DNA of 64,000 bases from Rhodospirillales bacterium (GTDB taxonomy: Bacteria; Pseudomonadota; Alphaproteobacteria; Rhodospirillales; Casp-alpha2). Positions 1 to 8,913 of this stretch are shown piece by piece. A program made the position numbers and the translations under genes. The DNA lies in NCBI GenBank assembly GCA_018662225.1, contig JABJGO010000040.1, positions 1 to 64,000 on the forward strand, read 5' to 3'. How positions within the stretch are numbered: the first letter of the stretch is position 1; each line of letters begins with the position of its first letter. A model generated the notes under the pieces. That model did no database searches and had not been told where the DNA came from. It saw only the letters and a list, made by a program, of their open reading frames with translations.

Positions 1-1
1 G

Positions 2-121
2 TACCGCCTGGGCGATGATGGCACATGGAACGTTTTATCACGAGCCTGTATCACAGGCAGCTTAGAACACGCACGGGCATCGCTCGTGCACACGAAGTTG
101 GAAAGGATGACAGACGAATAA
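2..121 (+). CDS. Possible 3' end of a gene cut by the left edge
   Basis: A plus-strand frame is open from the window edge to a TAA at 119-121, giving a 39-residue tail that begins YRLGDDGTWNVLSR. I do not recognise the family. The minus strand is also open across 1-222 and runs off the edge, so the coding strand is not settled. No upstream sequence is available to test either reading. Confidence 0.2.
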   Translation, partial: YRLGDDGTWNVLSRACITGSLEHARASLVHTKLERMTDE

Positions 122-238
122 TGCACCCAGCCGGTTGATCCAAAGATCAGGACACTCCATTTTAGCCAGTACAGCAAAGTAGACTGCGTGCTTATGACCG
201 GAACCTGATCTGCGGAGAGCATTATGTGCTACCCGGCA

Positions 239-255
239 GGACCACTATGTGGTCC
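239..255. repeat. Perfect inverted repeat (hairpin)
   Basis: GGACCAC, TAT, GTGGTCC: a 7-bp perfect stem with a 3-nt loop in gene-free DNA. No T-tract follows, so it does not look like an intrinsic terminator. Its function is unknown. Confidence 0.5.
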
Positions 256-449
256 GAGAGGGGCCAGCGGCCATGTAACAGTGCCGCACAAACAGGCCGA
301 ACACATGGCAGCACCAACCAGCACTGCATTTAAGTCAAATAAATCCTTGCCAACAGGGGGCCGTCCACACATGGCTATTCTCGGAAGTTCTTAACGTCTT
401 TCGAATATGGCAGTTTTGGCGGTAAAATCAGACATTCGCATTTGTGACA

Positions 450-492
450 CCGGTTTCCCATTTTATGAGTCCCCGTTCTCACTTTATGTGTC
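450..492 (-). repeat. Paired 16-bp repeats at 21-bp spacing, copy 1 of a 43-bp element
   Basis: On the plus strand TCCCATTTTATGAGTC (456-471) and TCTCACTTTATGTGTC (477-492) agree at 13 of 16 positions and start exactly 21 bp apart. The whole 43-bp segment, read on the minus strand, matches 31516-31558 (plus) at about 32 of 43 positions by eye. Closely spaced terminal repeats of this kind are typical of IS21-family ends, but no istA or istB gene is present, so this is at most a relic. A regulator-binding array is the alternative. Confidence 0.5.
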
Positions 493-495
493 AAA

Positions 496-507
496 CCACA
501 CGTGTGG
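496..507. repeat. 12-bp perfect palindrome CCACACGTGTGG
   Basis: A perfect palindrome a few bases from the paired repeats at 450-492, flanked by TCACTTTAT (479-487) and its inverse ATAAAGTGA (524-532). It may be an operator or part of an IS end. There is no direct evidence for either. Confidence 0.45.
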
Positions 508-628
508 AACTCAGTAACAGCAAATAAAGTGACACAGATAGAAAGATTTGTTAGTGTTATACATTAAGAAACGGGGCTAAGCGGACCAATATAGGCCAGC
601 AAGCCTCAAACCCTGGGAAAATTGAGCC

Positions 629-961
629 ATGTTTCGGTTCTCGGCATTCACAATTCTGGCCCTGATGGGCTGTGCAGTCTTGTCTTTTGGCGCGTCATTT
701 GAGGCGCGAGCCGAAGCGTTTGACGAAATTATTTGCAAACAGCGCAGTGATATTGTCGCCGGTCTGGCCAGTGAGTATTCGGAAGCGCCTGTTTCCATGG
801 GCTTTACCGAACAGGGCACCGTGCTGGAAATTCTGGCCGCCCCGGACGGGAACTGGACCATGATTGAGACGCTGCCGTCGGGCAAGGCGTGTCTGGTCGC
901 CAGTGGTGAAATGTGGCGCGGCAATATCCCCCAGCCCATACCATCCAATACCGCGTACTAG
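629..961 (+). CDS. Small exported protein of unknown function
   Basis: A 110-residue protein with a clear Sec signal peptide: basic start, hydrophobic core at about residues 5-22, and likely cleavage after FEARA near residue 28. The mature part of about 80 residues has two cysteines (one early, one late), which could form a disulfide in the periplasm. I do not recognise a domain; it loosely resembles short alphaproteobacterial periplasmic proteins annotated only as hypothetical. It converges on asnB with a 22-bp gap. The opposite strand is also open here, but the signal peptide favours this reading. Confidence 0.6.
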   Translation: MFRFSAFTILALMGCAVLSFGASFEARAEAFDEIICKQRSDIVAGLASEYSEAPVSMGFTEQGTVLEILAAPDGNWTMIETLPSGKACLVASGEMWRGNIPQPIPSNTAY

Positions 962-983
962 TCGTACTCGTCTAGCCTCAGGC

Positions 984-2756
984 CTACGCGTTTTCCAGAC
1001 AATGGAATATATCACCATCGGGCGTCATGCCGCCTATATGCTGGCGATGCCACAGCGCGTAGAACAATAGCGTCCAGGCGGCCTGTTTTTCACGCTTTGC
1101 ACCGCTACCCGCAGCCGCACTGAACAGGCTTTCAACCGTACCCGGCTGGCATAGGGCCTCAATACCGGGTTGCCTCGCCACCAGCGGGCCCAGTTGATCA
1201 CCCTTGGTACCGATCCACTGGCCCACTGGCACAGTAAACCCCATTTTCGGCTTGAATGGCTCAGACACTGGCAAGGCCTGTGCCAGCCATTTGCGCAAGA
1301 TCACCTTGCCCAGACGTCCGCTGGTTTTCAGGCGATCAGGCAGCCGGAAAGCAAAGTCCGCCAGCACCGGATCGATAAACGGAACACGGCCCTCGATACC
1401 ATGAGCCATGAGACACCGATCCAGTTTGCCCAACAGATCATTGGGCAACCAGTCGGCAATGTCGGTGGCTTGCACGGCTTGCAATCGGGTTCGGCCTGAA
1501 TGACTTTCGGTGGCCTCAGACGCGGCAATACCCTCCCGCCATCCCGTTGGTTCGCGGCGTAACACGCCTAAGCCATCGAAAGTGCCAGATTGCCGCATGG
1601 GGCGTCCGCCGAATATCTTCCACCGCGCGGCCCGGCGATAACGGCCGTAGCCGCCGAACAACTCGTCACCGCCTTCACCCGATAATATAACTTTGAGGCC
1701 AGCCTCGTGCGCTGTTTGCGCCAACTTGTAGGTGGGTAGCACCGCATAGTCGGCGGCCGGATCATCCATGGCCGCCGCCACCCGCGGTAAAAGCGTCCAG
1801 AAATCGTCTTCGGTAAATGATATCTCTTCATGCTCAGCGCCCACACTGGCCGCAGCACGCTGGGCCAGAGCCCGCTCGTCATGGACGTCGGTGCCATCAA
1901 AGCCGATGGTAAAGGCTTGAACCGGCCGCACGTTCAATCGCGCCATCATGGCCAGGATGGCCGATGAATCGATTCCGCCTGACAGGAACATGCCGTAATC
2001 CACATCGGCGCGTTGATGCAAATTCACGCTTTCTTCCAGATACTCATCCAGCAAGCGCAGGGCTTCGTCTTCCGATAGTCCGCGTGTGCCGCCATCAGGC
2101 AAGGCCGCGTGGTTGTGACGTTCGGCGATTCTGCCATCACGGATCACCAGCACCTCACCGGGCATGACCCGGTGGATACCGGCAAAGATCGTCTGACGGC
2201 CTGTGGTGAATTGAAGTTGCAGCAACTCGTCCTGCTTATCCGCAACCAGTTCCGCCTCAACCAATCCGGTGGCGATGATGGCCTGGGCTTCCGAGGCGAA
2301 AATAAATCCATCTTCAGTCTCGGCATAATAAAGCGGCTTGATACCGAATGGATCGCGCGCCAGTACCAACTGATCACCCGCCTTGTCGTCGATGGCAATG
2401 GTGTACATGCCGCGCAGGTGCTTCACGAACTCAAGCCCGTGGCTTGCATAAAGGTGCAGCGGCGGCTCGCAATCAGATGCCGTAGAAAATTCCACATCGG
2501 TCATAGTGTTGCGTAGCTCGCAGTAATTATAAATCTCACCGTTGGCGATCAGGGCCAGATCACCCTCGTAGAAGGGCTGATCACCACCATCCAGATCGAT
2601 GATCGCCAACCGGACCTGCACCATGGTTGTACCGCTGCGCTCATGCCTGCCTTCACCATCCGGTCCCCGGTGCAGCATGGCCGAAGCCAGCTTGTCGATC
2701 ACGCCGGGATCAACGAGCTTTTCGCCCATCATGGTCATGCCCGCAATGCCACACAT
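984..2756 (-). CDS. asnB: Asparagine synthase, glutamine-hydrolysing
   Basis: Makes asparagine or a related amide from an aspartyl-type carboxylate, ATP and glutamine. The 590 residues show the class II amidotransferase start MCGIAG with Cys2 as nucleophile, HRGPDGEG at 29-36, and the ATP-pyrophosphatase loop SGGIDSS at about 259-265, followed by SGEGGDELFGGYGRY near 358-372. The length fits AsnB. It is the last gene of a minus-strand run behind three glycosyltransferases; its ATG shares one base with the stop of the GT4 gene. AsnB-type enzymes in polysaccharide clusters often amidate sugar acids, so the acceptor may be a surface glycan rather than free aspartate (inference). Confidence 0.88.
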   Translation of the reverse strand: MCGIAGMTMMGEKLVDPGVIDKLASAMLHRGPDGEGRHERSGTTMVQVRLAIIDLDGGDQPFYEGDLALIANGEIYNYCELRNTMTDVEFSTASDCEPPLHLYASHGLEFVKHLRGMYTIAIDDKAGDQLVLARDPFGIKPLYYAETEDGFIFASEAQAIIATGLVEAELVADKQDELLQLQFTTGRQTIFAGIHRVMPGEVLVIRDGRIAERHNHAALPDGGTRGLSEDEALRLLDEYLEESVNLHQRADVDYGMFLSGGIDSSAILAMMARLNVRPVQAFTIGFDGTDVHDERALAQRAAASVGAEHEEISFTEDDFWTLLPRVAAAMDDPAADYAVLPTYKLAQTAHEAGLKVILSGEGGDELFGGYGRYRRAARWKIFGGRPMRQSGTFDGLGVLRREPTGWREGIAASEATESHSGRTRLQAVQATDIADWLPNDLLGKLDRCLMAHGIEGRVPFIDPVLADFAFRLPDRLKTSGRLGKVILRKWLAQALPVSEPFKPKMGFTVPVGQWIGTKGDQLGPLVARQPGIEALCQPGTVESLFSAAAGSGAKREKQAAWTLLFYALWHRQHIGGMTPDGDIFHCLENA

Positions 2757-3784
2757 CAGCGCACGCCCCGGATATGATCGAAGAATTCCATATATTTCTG
2801 TACCACCACGTCTTGTGTAAACGCCGCCTCATAGGCGCGCGTGCCGCCTGCAACCAATTGAGCGCCCAGATCAGCATCGCCCATAACCCGGTTCAGGTTT
2901 GCCGCCATGGCCGCTGCATCATCAATAGGTGACAGAAAACCACTGTCATCATGGGTGATCAGTTCCGAAGGCCCCTGGGATGCCGCAGCCACCACAGGCT
3001 TTCCCGCGGCCCATCCTTCGATAACCACATTGCCCAACGGCTCGTGCCGCGACGGACACACGTATATGTCACAGGTGGCCAGTAGTGCCGCGATATCCTG
3101 CCGCCAGCCCAGGAACCGAACGCGTTGATCCACGCCCCGGTTGTAGGCCTGTGTTTCCAACGCCAGTCGTTCAGGCCCCTCACCGGCGATCCACAGGTAA
3201 GCCCCCTCCACACTGATCATCGCGTCGAGCAGGGTATCAAACGCCTTGTTGGTGTGCAGGCGACCCATGCTCAGCAGGAGCGGTGCATCCTCGGGTGTAT
3301 CGAACTCTGCGCGGGAAATTGGGGGTGCCGCATCAACAGTAACAAAATTCGGCAGGTAGTGAGCGCGGTCTGCGGGCCATCCCTGCTCGATCAGGTAATC
3401 CACAATACCGCGAGTGTTCCCGACCAGATGATCGCAGTGCTTATAATATTTAAGGTCATAAAACCCGCCCAGACGCGCCACGTGAAGATAATCTCCGCGT
3501 GGCATCTTCGCCGTCGCCCGGTTCATCCACGTCATCACCACATCGGGTTTGAAGTGCTTCGCCATGCACCGCAGAGCGAGCGGCGTGTACATATCCAGCA
3601 TGCCGCCGAAGGGCAACGTCTTTGCCGTCACCCCGTAAGATGCCAGCCGGGCCTCACGTTCCGGGCCTTTGCGGATTACGATTTTCTGATCGATATCGGT
3701 ATTGTGAAGTGCACCCACCAGGCGCTCGAAAAAAGCCTCGGCACCACCGTGCTGCGCACCCGCCATGGCTTGCAGAAGACGCAT
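2756..3784 (-). CDS. Glycosyltransferase family 4
   Basis: A 342-residue GT-B-fold retaining glycosyltransferase that probably builds lipopolysaccharide core or another surface glycan at the cytoplasmic face. The N-terminus carries the glycine-rich acceptor loop (GAQHGGAEAFFERL, residues 8-21). The C-terminal half has the family E-x7-E signature within EPLGNVVIEGWAAGKPVVA. No signal peptide or membrane segment is seen. It abuts the upstream GT2 gene directly and overlaps asnB by one base, so the genes are almost certainly translated from one mRNA. Sugar donor and acceptor cannot be told from sequence. Confidence 0.85.
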   Translation of the reverse strand: MRLLQAMAGAQHGGAEAFFERLVGALHNTDIDQKIVIRKGPEREARLASYGVTAKTLPFGGMLDMYTPLALRCMAKHFKPDVVMTWMNRATAKMPRGDYLHVARLGGFYDLKYYKHCDHLVGNTRGIVDYLIEQGWPADRAHYLPNFVTVDAAPPISRAEFDTPEDAPLLLSMGRLHTNKAFDTLLDAMISVEGAYLWIAGEGPERLALETQAYNRGVDQRVRFLGWRQDIAALLATCDIYVCPSRHEPLGNVVIEGWAAGKPVVAAASQGPSELITHDDSGFLSPIDDAAAMAANLNRVMGDADLGAQLVAGGTRAYEAAFTQDVVVQKYMEFFDHIRGVR

Positions 3785-4543
3785 TTACTCGTCCTCCAAC
3801 TTGGCTTTCAGGTGGGACAGCAACGGATACAATCCGGCACACAGCGCGATCAGCAATCCATAGCCGCCTTCGCGGTACCCCTTACGCGAGACGTAGCATT
3901 TGAAAAACCGGGTAAACAGGCGACGCACATTGTTGGCGGTGGAACCGATCTCGCCACGGGCCCGCATGTCCCGGGCCTTGGCGGTGGTGTAGCTATCCAG
4001 TCGCCGGATAACGTCCGATATATTGCGGTCCACATGATGGATCAGATAGCCGTTCAACCGGTATCCCTTGGTGCCATGCCATGTGAGGCTGGGGTGCACG
4101 CTCTGTGGCCCCCACTCTTTTACACCCCGGCGTGACAGACGCGGCACGGCGGACGTGCCAAACGATCCGCCCCAGCCATAGCGCACAAGCCGGTCACCAA
4201 TATAGTTATCGACGGAAATTTCGTGCCAGCCATAGGTGGACTCGTTCACGGCCTGTCGCACATTGGTGGCGAGCTGTTCTGTGACCCATTCGTCACTATC
4301 AATTTCAAGTATCCATTCACCCTGACAGAACTTGAGACCTTCGTTACGGCGGTCACCTTCGATGTCCCACGACCCTTCCAACACGCGGTCGGTGTAGTTA
4401 GCCACAATGGTCTTGGTGCCATCGGTGCATTTATCCAGCACCACCACGATCTCATCGGCGAACTTAAGGCGGTCGAGACAGGCCGCAATGCGGTCTTCCT
4501 CATTGTGGGCAACCACAAGGGCGCTGAGTTTGATCTCGCTCAT
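3785..4543 (-). CDS. Glycosyltransferase family 2, LPS-core type
   Basis: A 252-residue GT-A inverting glycosyltransferase. It starts with the nucleotide-sugar fold (LSALVVAHNEEDRI) and has the metal-binding DxD in EIDSDEW at about residues 100-106. The shape resembles the WaaE/KdtX group, which adds glucose to inner-core heptose. The C-terminal third is basic and weakly hydrophobic, suggesting peripheral membrane contact. The ATG overlaps the stop of the heptosyltransferase-like gene by four bases (4540-4543), so translational coupling is expected. Confidence 0.85.
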   Translation of the reverse strand: MSEIKLSALVVAHNEEDRIAACLDRLKFADEIVVVLDKCTDGTKTIVANYTDRVLEGSWDIEGDRRNEGLKFCQGEWILEIDSDEWVTEQLATNVRQAVNESTYGWHEISVDNYIGDRLVRYGWGGSFGTSAVPRLSRRGVKEWGPQSVHPSLTWHGTKGYRLNGYLIHHVDRNISDVIRRLDSYTTAKARDMRARGEIGSTANNVRRLFTRFFKCYVSRKGYREGGYGLLIALCAGLYPLLSHLKAKLEDE

Positions 4544-5499
4544 GATCTGGTCTCACCCAACAATGACACGACTTCCTGTTCTACCTGGTCCACGCTCAAA
4601 TCCGCCATAAACTGGTGATGTGCTGAATTCTTGTAATCATAGTCCGCCGGGAACAATTCGTCATACCCTCTGCCCCCCCGCACGGCCCGACACCTGTCAC
4701 CCCACGGTGCATAGTGTTCTTCGCGGCTGGGGCCAAACAGGCCAAGGGTGGGAATACCCGCCGCCGCCGCCATGTGCATGAGGCCTGAATCGTTGCCCAC
4801 AAAAATTTGCGCGCGCTTAAGACAGGCATACAGCTCAAGCAAACTAACCATACCCATCAAATCGATGCGCTGACAGGGTGGAATATTCTCCAATAACGGT
4901 GCCGCTTGTAATCGCTCGTCGGTGGTGCCGAACACGGCGATACGGGCGTTTAGTAACGGGCCATCTGTACGGGTCAGTCGCTTGACCAGCTCAACGAAGT
5001 TCTCAGCGGCCCAAGTCTTGGGCTGCCAGTTCGATACAGGACCGAGTGCGATTATCGGCCCGCCTTCCGGCAACAACTGCGCCGCCCGCTCGTCCTGTGC
5101 TGCTGTGGTCCACAAAACGGGTGCGGGCGGATTGTCTTCCAACCCCAGCACGGCAGCATTGCGGATCATACGATGGCCATCCATGTGGCCCCGACCGATG
5201 TGCCGGCCTTTTTTATGGGGCACCAGATAGGTGATCGGCGAATTGCGCAAATCAATCACCTGATCCCACAGGCTGCCCACCGTATTCAGCCAGAAATCCA
5301 ACCAGTGCAGGGACATCTTCTTTTTGCGCAGCACGATAATGCGTTCCAGCCCCGGCACGGCCGCAAACAAACCGGCCGCCGCCGGGCCGCAAGCCACGGT
5401 TACGCGGGCGCCCGGATTCTGTTCAATCAGGTGCCGCAATACGCCCGATGACAGGACCGCATCGCCCACCCGTGTAGCGGTGACAAAAAGAATACGCAT
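4540..5499 (-). CDS. Glycosyltransferase family 9 (heptosyltransferase-like)
   Basis: Of the WaaC/WaaF/WaaQ type, which transfers heptose from ADP-heptose to LPS inner core. The start was moved to the ATG of MRILFVTATRVGDAVLSSGV (5499), because the first 25 residues of the longer frame are unlike the family and the canonical N-terminal beta strand starts here. That gives 319 residues. The donor-site motif NDSGLMHMAAAAGIPTLGLF lies near residues 235-255. It is the first gene of the run GT9-GT2-GT4-asnB. ygfZ is divergent, and the 114-bp gap to its start at 5614 must hold both promoters. Confidence 0.85.
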   Translation of the reverse strand: MRILFVTATRVGDAVLSSGVLRHLIEQNPGARVTVACGPAAAGLFAAVPGLERIIVLRKKKMSLHWLDFWLNTVGSLWDQVIDLRNSPITYLVPHKKGRHIGRGHMDGHRMIRNAAVLGLEDNPPAPVLWTTAAQDERAAQLLPEGGPIIALGPVSNWQPKTWAAENFVELVKRLTRTDGPLLNARIAVFGTTDERLQAAPLLENIPPCQRIDLMGMVSLLELYACLKRAQIFVGNDSGLMHMAAAAGIPTLGLFGPSREEHYAPWGDRCRAVRGGRGYDELFPADYDYKNSAHHQFMADLSVDQVEQEVVSLLGETRS

Positions 5500-5613
5500 A
5501 TGGCGTTTATACTGGGAAACCAACCACTTGCAAGACGCAAGCGCATTTGAGCACTGGCAGAACACGACCAGCAAGCGTATGTTAGATCACCAAAACGTTT
5601 TGAGGGTCGTCCC

Positions 5614-6495
5614 ATGAGTTTTCACTGTCAATTGCCAGATCGCGGCATCATTGCCATAACCGGCGATGATTGCGTCGGTTTTCTGCAAGGCATCGTCTCA
5701 AACGATGTAGAGAAAATCGACCAGACCACCGCCGGATATGGCGCGTTCCTGACCCCGCAGGGCAAGTATCTGTACGATTTTTTCATGGTTCAGATGGGTG
5801 GCACTATTTTGGTCGATACCGAACGCAGCCGGATCGACAGCTTCATCAAGCGCCTTGGCATGTACAAGCTCCGCGCAGACGTTCAGCTGCAAGATGTCAG
5901 TGACCAGTATTCGGTCGTGGCCCATTTCGGGGATGATGCGCTGAGCCAAGTGGGGCTTGATCCCACACCCGGTGCCGCCATGGCACTTCCCGTGGGTATG
6001 ATCTATGTAGATCCCCGGTTGGTCGAAGCCGGTGCGCGTATAATTGCGCCTGTTGATGCTGACATAGCTGACTTGCTGGAATCCGACGCCACGGGCCCCG
6101 CCGCCTATGACGACCACCGCATCAATCTGGGCCTGCCCGATGGCAGCCGCGATCTGATCGAAGATAAATCCGTGTTGCTGGAAAATGGTTTTGATGAATT
6201 AAACGGTGTGGACTGGAACAAAGGCTGTTACATGGGCCAGGAAGTCACCGCCCGCACCAAACACCGGGGGCTGGTCAAAAAGCGCCTGATGCCGGTGACA
6301 ATTACAGGTGATGCGCCGAAACCGGGCACGGCCATCATGGCCGGCGATCGGGAAGCCGGCGAAATGCGCTCATCTTCATCGGCTGGCCACACGGGCCTTG
6401 CCATGATCAAGCTGGATTATTTAGGCGGTGATGTGGGCTTGAGCGCAAACGGCGCGACCCTGATCCCGAGGACACCATCGTGGGCAATCTACTAA
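5614..6495 (+). CDS. ygfZ: Folate-binding protein YgfZ (Fe-S cluster maturation)
   Basis: A 293-residue GcvT-fold protein of the YgfZ/CAF17 family, which uses tetrahydrofolate while maturing or repairing certain Fe-S enzymes. The hallmark KGCYMGQE is visible at about residue 202 onward, followed by TARTKHRG as in the family. The length is usual for the alphaproteobacterial form. A GTG-started methyltransferase overlaps its 3' end by 16 bases. It is one of three GcvT-fold proteins in the window, with the dehydrogenase at 12220 and DmdA at 54710. Confidence 0.9.
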   Translation: MSFHCQLPDRGIIAITGDDCVGFLQGIVSNDVEKIDQTTAGYGAFLTPQGKYLYDFFMVQMGGTILVDTERSRIDSFIKRLGMYKLRADVQLQDVSDQYSVVAHFGDDALSQVGLDPTPGAAMALPVGMIYVDPRLVEAGARIIAPVDADIADLLESDATGPAAYDDHRINLGLPDGSRDLIEDKSVLLENGFDELNGVDWNKGCYMGQEVTARTKHRGLVKKRLMPVTITGDAPKPGTAIMAGDREAGEMRSSSSAGHTGLAMIKLDYLGGDVGLSANGATLIPRTPSWAIY

Positions 6496-7199
6496 AACGG
6501 TTGTTTCAGTCGGCCTTTCCCGCTGAACCGACCATCGCCCCACCCGGCAACACTCATGCCGTCCTGCGCCAATCAGCGACCATGTTAAAGCCCGTCATAG
6601 GCGCTTACCGCCGCCGCTTTACGCAGGAAGGCCCCACACCCAAGGGCGTGTTCTGGGCCGATGGGCACGCTGTAAAACAGCGGTTCGATATTCTGGCCCG
6701 AGTGATTGATCCGGCCCATAACGCACTGGGCTCATCCACCGTCAACGATCTGGGGTGTGGATATGGCGCCCTGTACGATTACCTGTCCGATCACCCTGCA
6801 TTACGTGGCGGCACCTATCATGGCTATGATATCTGCCAGACACTACTGGACTCCTGCATCACCCGCATCCGCGACCCGCGCGCCTCATTCTCCCACGCCA
6901 TGCGGGCCACCGAACGGGCGGACTACGCGTTCGTGTCGGGCACCTATAACATGAGCTTGGCGGCGGACGACGAAGACTGGCAGGCTTACGTGTTTGCGTC
7001 GTTACAGGATATCTGGAATCAAACCGATGTGGCCCTAGCCTTCAACATGCTGGATCACGCGGACGATAATCAACTGGCCGGATTATTCTACGCCGACCCA
7101 AAAGTCTTCGCAGATTTTTGCCGCACGAAATTATCGGAAAACATCGAAGTCATCACGAACTACGGCCTACCGGATTTTACGATTTTTGTGAGGCGTTAG
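6480..7199 (+). CDS. Class I SAM-dependent methyltransferase, substrate unknown
   Basis: 239 residues. It begins at GTG (6480) inside the end of ygfZ; the GAGGA about ten bases upstream supports that start and suggests coupled translation. Motif I is VNDLGCGYGALYDYL near residues 83-97, and the SAM-binding fold covers the middle of the protein. There is no signal peptide. The coupling with ygfZ is the only functional hint. Confidence 0.75.
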   Translation: MGNLLKRLFQSAFPAEPTIAPPGNTHAVLRQSATMLKPVIGAYRRRFTQEGPTPKGVFWADGHAVKQRFDILARVIDPAHNALGSSTVNDLGCGYGALYDYLSDHPALRGGTYHGYDICQTLLDSCITRIRDPRASFSHAMRATERADYAFVSGTYNMSLAADDEDWQAYVFASLQDIWNQTDVALAFNMLDHADDNQLAGLFYADPKVFADFCRTKLSENIEVITNYGLPDFTIFVRR

Positions 7200-7221
7200 C
7201 CGCGAAGACTTTTGGGTCGGG

Positions 7222-7557
7222 TTAATCGCCAGCTGCCATATTCTTGGCTTTTCTGTCACGACCATAGAACGTGGACAAGTAGTCCAGGATCGGGCCCCAC
7301 TCTTCTTCGTCTGGCTCTGCCATTCCCTGTTCTTCTATCATCCAGACAAGGGTCTCTTTCCAACTCTCCCGATTAAGTCCCTGTTGGGTGACCGTCATTA
7401 AAGAATGACAAGCCTGGCAGGAATAGAACACTTCCTCACGGCCATTGCCCTCCGGCAGACCTAGCCATTCATCTTCACTCGCGTAGCCAGCCGGGGCTTG
7501 GAAGCCCCAGCTGGCAAACACGACCAGAAATGACAATTTTCTGATATTTTTCCGCAT
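7222..7557 (-). CDS. sorU: Small periplasmic cytochrome c, electron acceptor of sulfite dehydrogenase
   Basis: 111 residues from the ATG at 7557, which lies 5 nt after the stop of the sulfite dehydrogenase gene; a longer frame reaches 7674 but overlaps that gene heavily. There is a Sec signal peptide (residues 1 to about 26), one haem-binding CQACH at 47-51 and a methionine-containing stretch (MIEEQGM, 73-79) that may supply the axial ligand. Size and position match the monohaem partners of SorA/SorT enzymes (SorB, SorU), which pass electrons to a terminal oxidase. The name rests on gene order, not on an alignment. Confidence 0.78.
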   Translation of the reverse strand: MRKNIRKLSFLVVFASWGFQAPAGYASEDEWLGLPEGNGREEVFYSCQACHSLMTVTQQGLNRESWKETLVWMIEEQGMAEPDEEEWGPILDYLSTFYGRDRKAKNMAAGD

Positions 7558-7562
7558 GGACT

Positions 7563-8882
7563 CTATGCCACCGTAACCGCGACGCGGTGCATTGAGTTGT
7601 TGAGATAACCTTTTGGATTCCATGCAATAGCAAATGGCTGCATACGGTTCTTGGTGTCCGTTGCCCGTGCCCAAACCTCATAGTATCCCTTTTCAGGAAA
7701 TTTGATGGTTTGAGTGAAATGCTGCCAAGCATATGGGTTTGCCGGACCTTCAAGATCAGCCTTGATCCAGGTAACACCAAAATCAATCGAAAGATCGATT
7801 GAAGCCACCGCATCATCACCAGCCCATGCGTGTCCGCGGACCTGAACAACATCTTGCCCATCAGGAAGGGCAACACCTGTTTCCGGGAAGGTAATAAGCG
7901 ATTTTACAGGCATGGCCTCGATGATTTCAAAGTCTCCCTTAGGAACCTTTGTTCCGGGGGCAACCGGGTATCCGGGTACGCGATAGGCTTTGCCCGTCAT
8001 TTTAGGACCATCGTGGACCTGATCACGGAGCCAGATACGCTCCAGCCATTTTTGAGAACATGATCCGGGCCAACCAGGAACAACCAAACGTAAAGGAGCG
8101 CCATTCATGGCATGCAACGGTGCGCCATTCATTTCAAACGCGATCAGGTTATTGGGGTTCATGGCCTTGTCGATCGGGACGCCGCGTGAAAGAGATAACT
8201 TCCCTTCTTCACCGGACAGGTGCGAATCTGCACCCACATGTGCGGTGTAAATGACCTCATCTTTGACGCCCGCAGCCTTCAGGACATCTGCGTAACGAAC
8301 GCCAGTCCAGGTTGAACATGCAACGGCACCGTAGGTCCATTGATTACCCTTTGCTGGTGGATCAAAAAAGCCTCGCCCGTTACCGCCGCATTCAATCGTG
8401 AGCTGCTTTGTAACGACTTCGAATTTGCTCTTCAGATCGGCGATAGACAGGGTCATCGGATTGTTCACCAATCCGTCAACAGTCAACGTCCAGTTATTGG
8501 GATCCATGTCTTCGGGTGGAATGCCATTATTGCGCACGAAGTGACGATTAGTCGGCGTGACCCGATCGTCCAACAGGTGTGCGGGTGTTTCGGCATTAAC
8601 CGGGCGGTCGTTAAAAACGGTCAGCCCATCTTTACCTTCAATCATTCCATGAGTATCAGCGAGCGCAACCGGAACAAAACCAGCCGGCATGTTGCGATGG
8701 AATGGAATGGCCGACCCAATCATGGCGCCCATTGTGGCAAGGCCTGCACCTTTAAGGAAGCCGCGGCGATTTTTGTTTGGCGTCCTTCCAAAAATCACCT
8801 TATCGGCGACGTCAGGGTCCTTGTCATAAAGCTCGTAAAGATTAACGGTGCTATCTTCTATCGTTGTGTCATCTTTTGGCAT
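7563..8882 (-). CDS. sorT: Molybdopterin sulfite dehydrogenase (SorT/SorA type), Tat-exported
   Basis: Oxidises sulfite to sulfate in the periplasm. The 439 residues carry a twin-arginine signal within NRRGFLKGAGLATMGAMIG (38-56), an oxidoreductase molybdopterin domain with the probable Mo-ligand Cys165 in IECGGNGR (163-170), and a C-terminal Mo-co dimerisation domain. The partner is a small monohaem cytochrome rather than the dihaem SoxD, and no other sox genes are present, so a Sor-type enzyme is more likely than SoxC. The order sigma, anti-sigma, dehydrogenase, cytochrome matches the Sinorhizobium meliloti rpoE4-sorT-sorU locus as I recall it, where expression responds to sulfite. It is preceded by an ECF-like promoter and an odd tandem-repeat leader. 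Confidence 0.85.
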   Translation of the reverse strand: MPKDDTTIEDSTVNLYELYDKDPDVADKVIFGRTPNKNRRGFLKGAGLATMGAMIGSAIPFHRNMPAGFVPVALADTHGMIEGKDGLTVFNDRPVNAETPAHLLDDRVTPTNRHFVRNNGIPPEDMDPNNWTLTVDGLVNNPMTLSIADLKSKFEVVTKQLTIECGGNGRGFFDPPAKGNQWTYGAVACSTWTGVRYADVLKAAGVKDEVIYTAHVGADSHLSGEEGKLSLSRGVPIDKAMNPNNLIAFEMNGAPLHAMNGAPLRLVVPGWPGSCSQKWLERIWLRDQVHDGPKMTGKAYRVPGYPVAPGTKVPKGDFEIIEAMPVKSLITFPETGVALPDGQDVVQVRGHAWAGDDAVASIDLSIDFGVTWIKADLEGPANPYAWQHFTQTIKFPEKGYYEVWARATDTKNRMQPFAIAWNPKGYLNNSMHRVAVTVA

Positions 8883-8913
8883 AATACGTCCCTACCTCTG
8901 TTTAATTTTTCAG

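Larger units (their letters stand above)
122..628. other. Stretch of about 500 bp without a convincing gene
   Basis: No convincing coding frame is visible between the partial frame at the left edge and the exported protein gene at 629. The stretch holds a 7-bp perfect hairpin at 239-255, a paired-repeat element at 450-492, a 12-bp palindrome at 496-507 and an ATAAAGTGA box at 524-532, which is the inverted match of TCACTTTAT at 479-487. This could be an IS relic or a regulatory region. No transposase remnant was recognised. Confidence 0.5.

Noticed and set aside
2109-4135. Plus-strand frames opposite asnB and the GT4 and GT2 genes (for example 3125-4135, 336 residues)
   Set aside because: The opposite strand encodes three intact, tightly packed, recognisable enzymes. 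The plus-strand products show no domain and are shadows.
7563-8882. SoxC of a complete Sox thiosulfate-oxidising system
   Set aside because: No soxA, B, X, Y, Z or dihaem soxD is present, and the partner is a small monohaem cytochrome. A Sor-type sulfite dehydrogenase explains the locus better.
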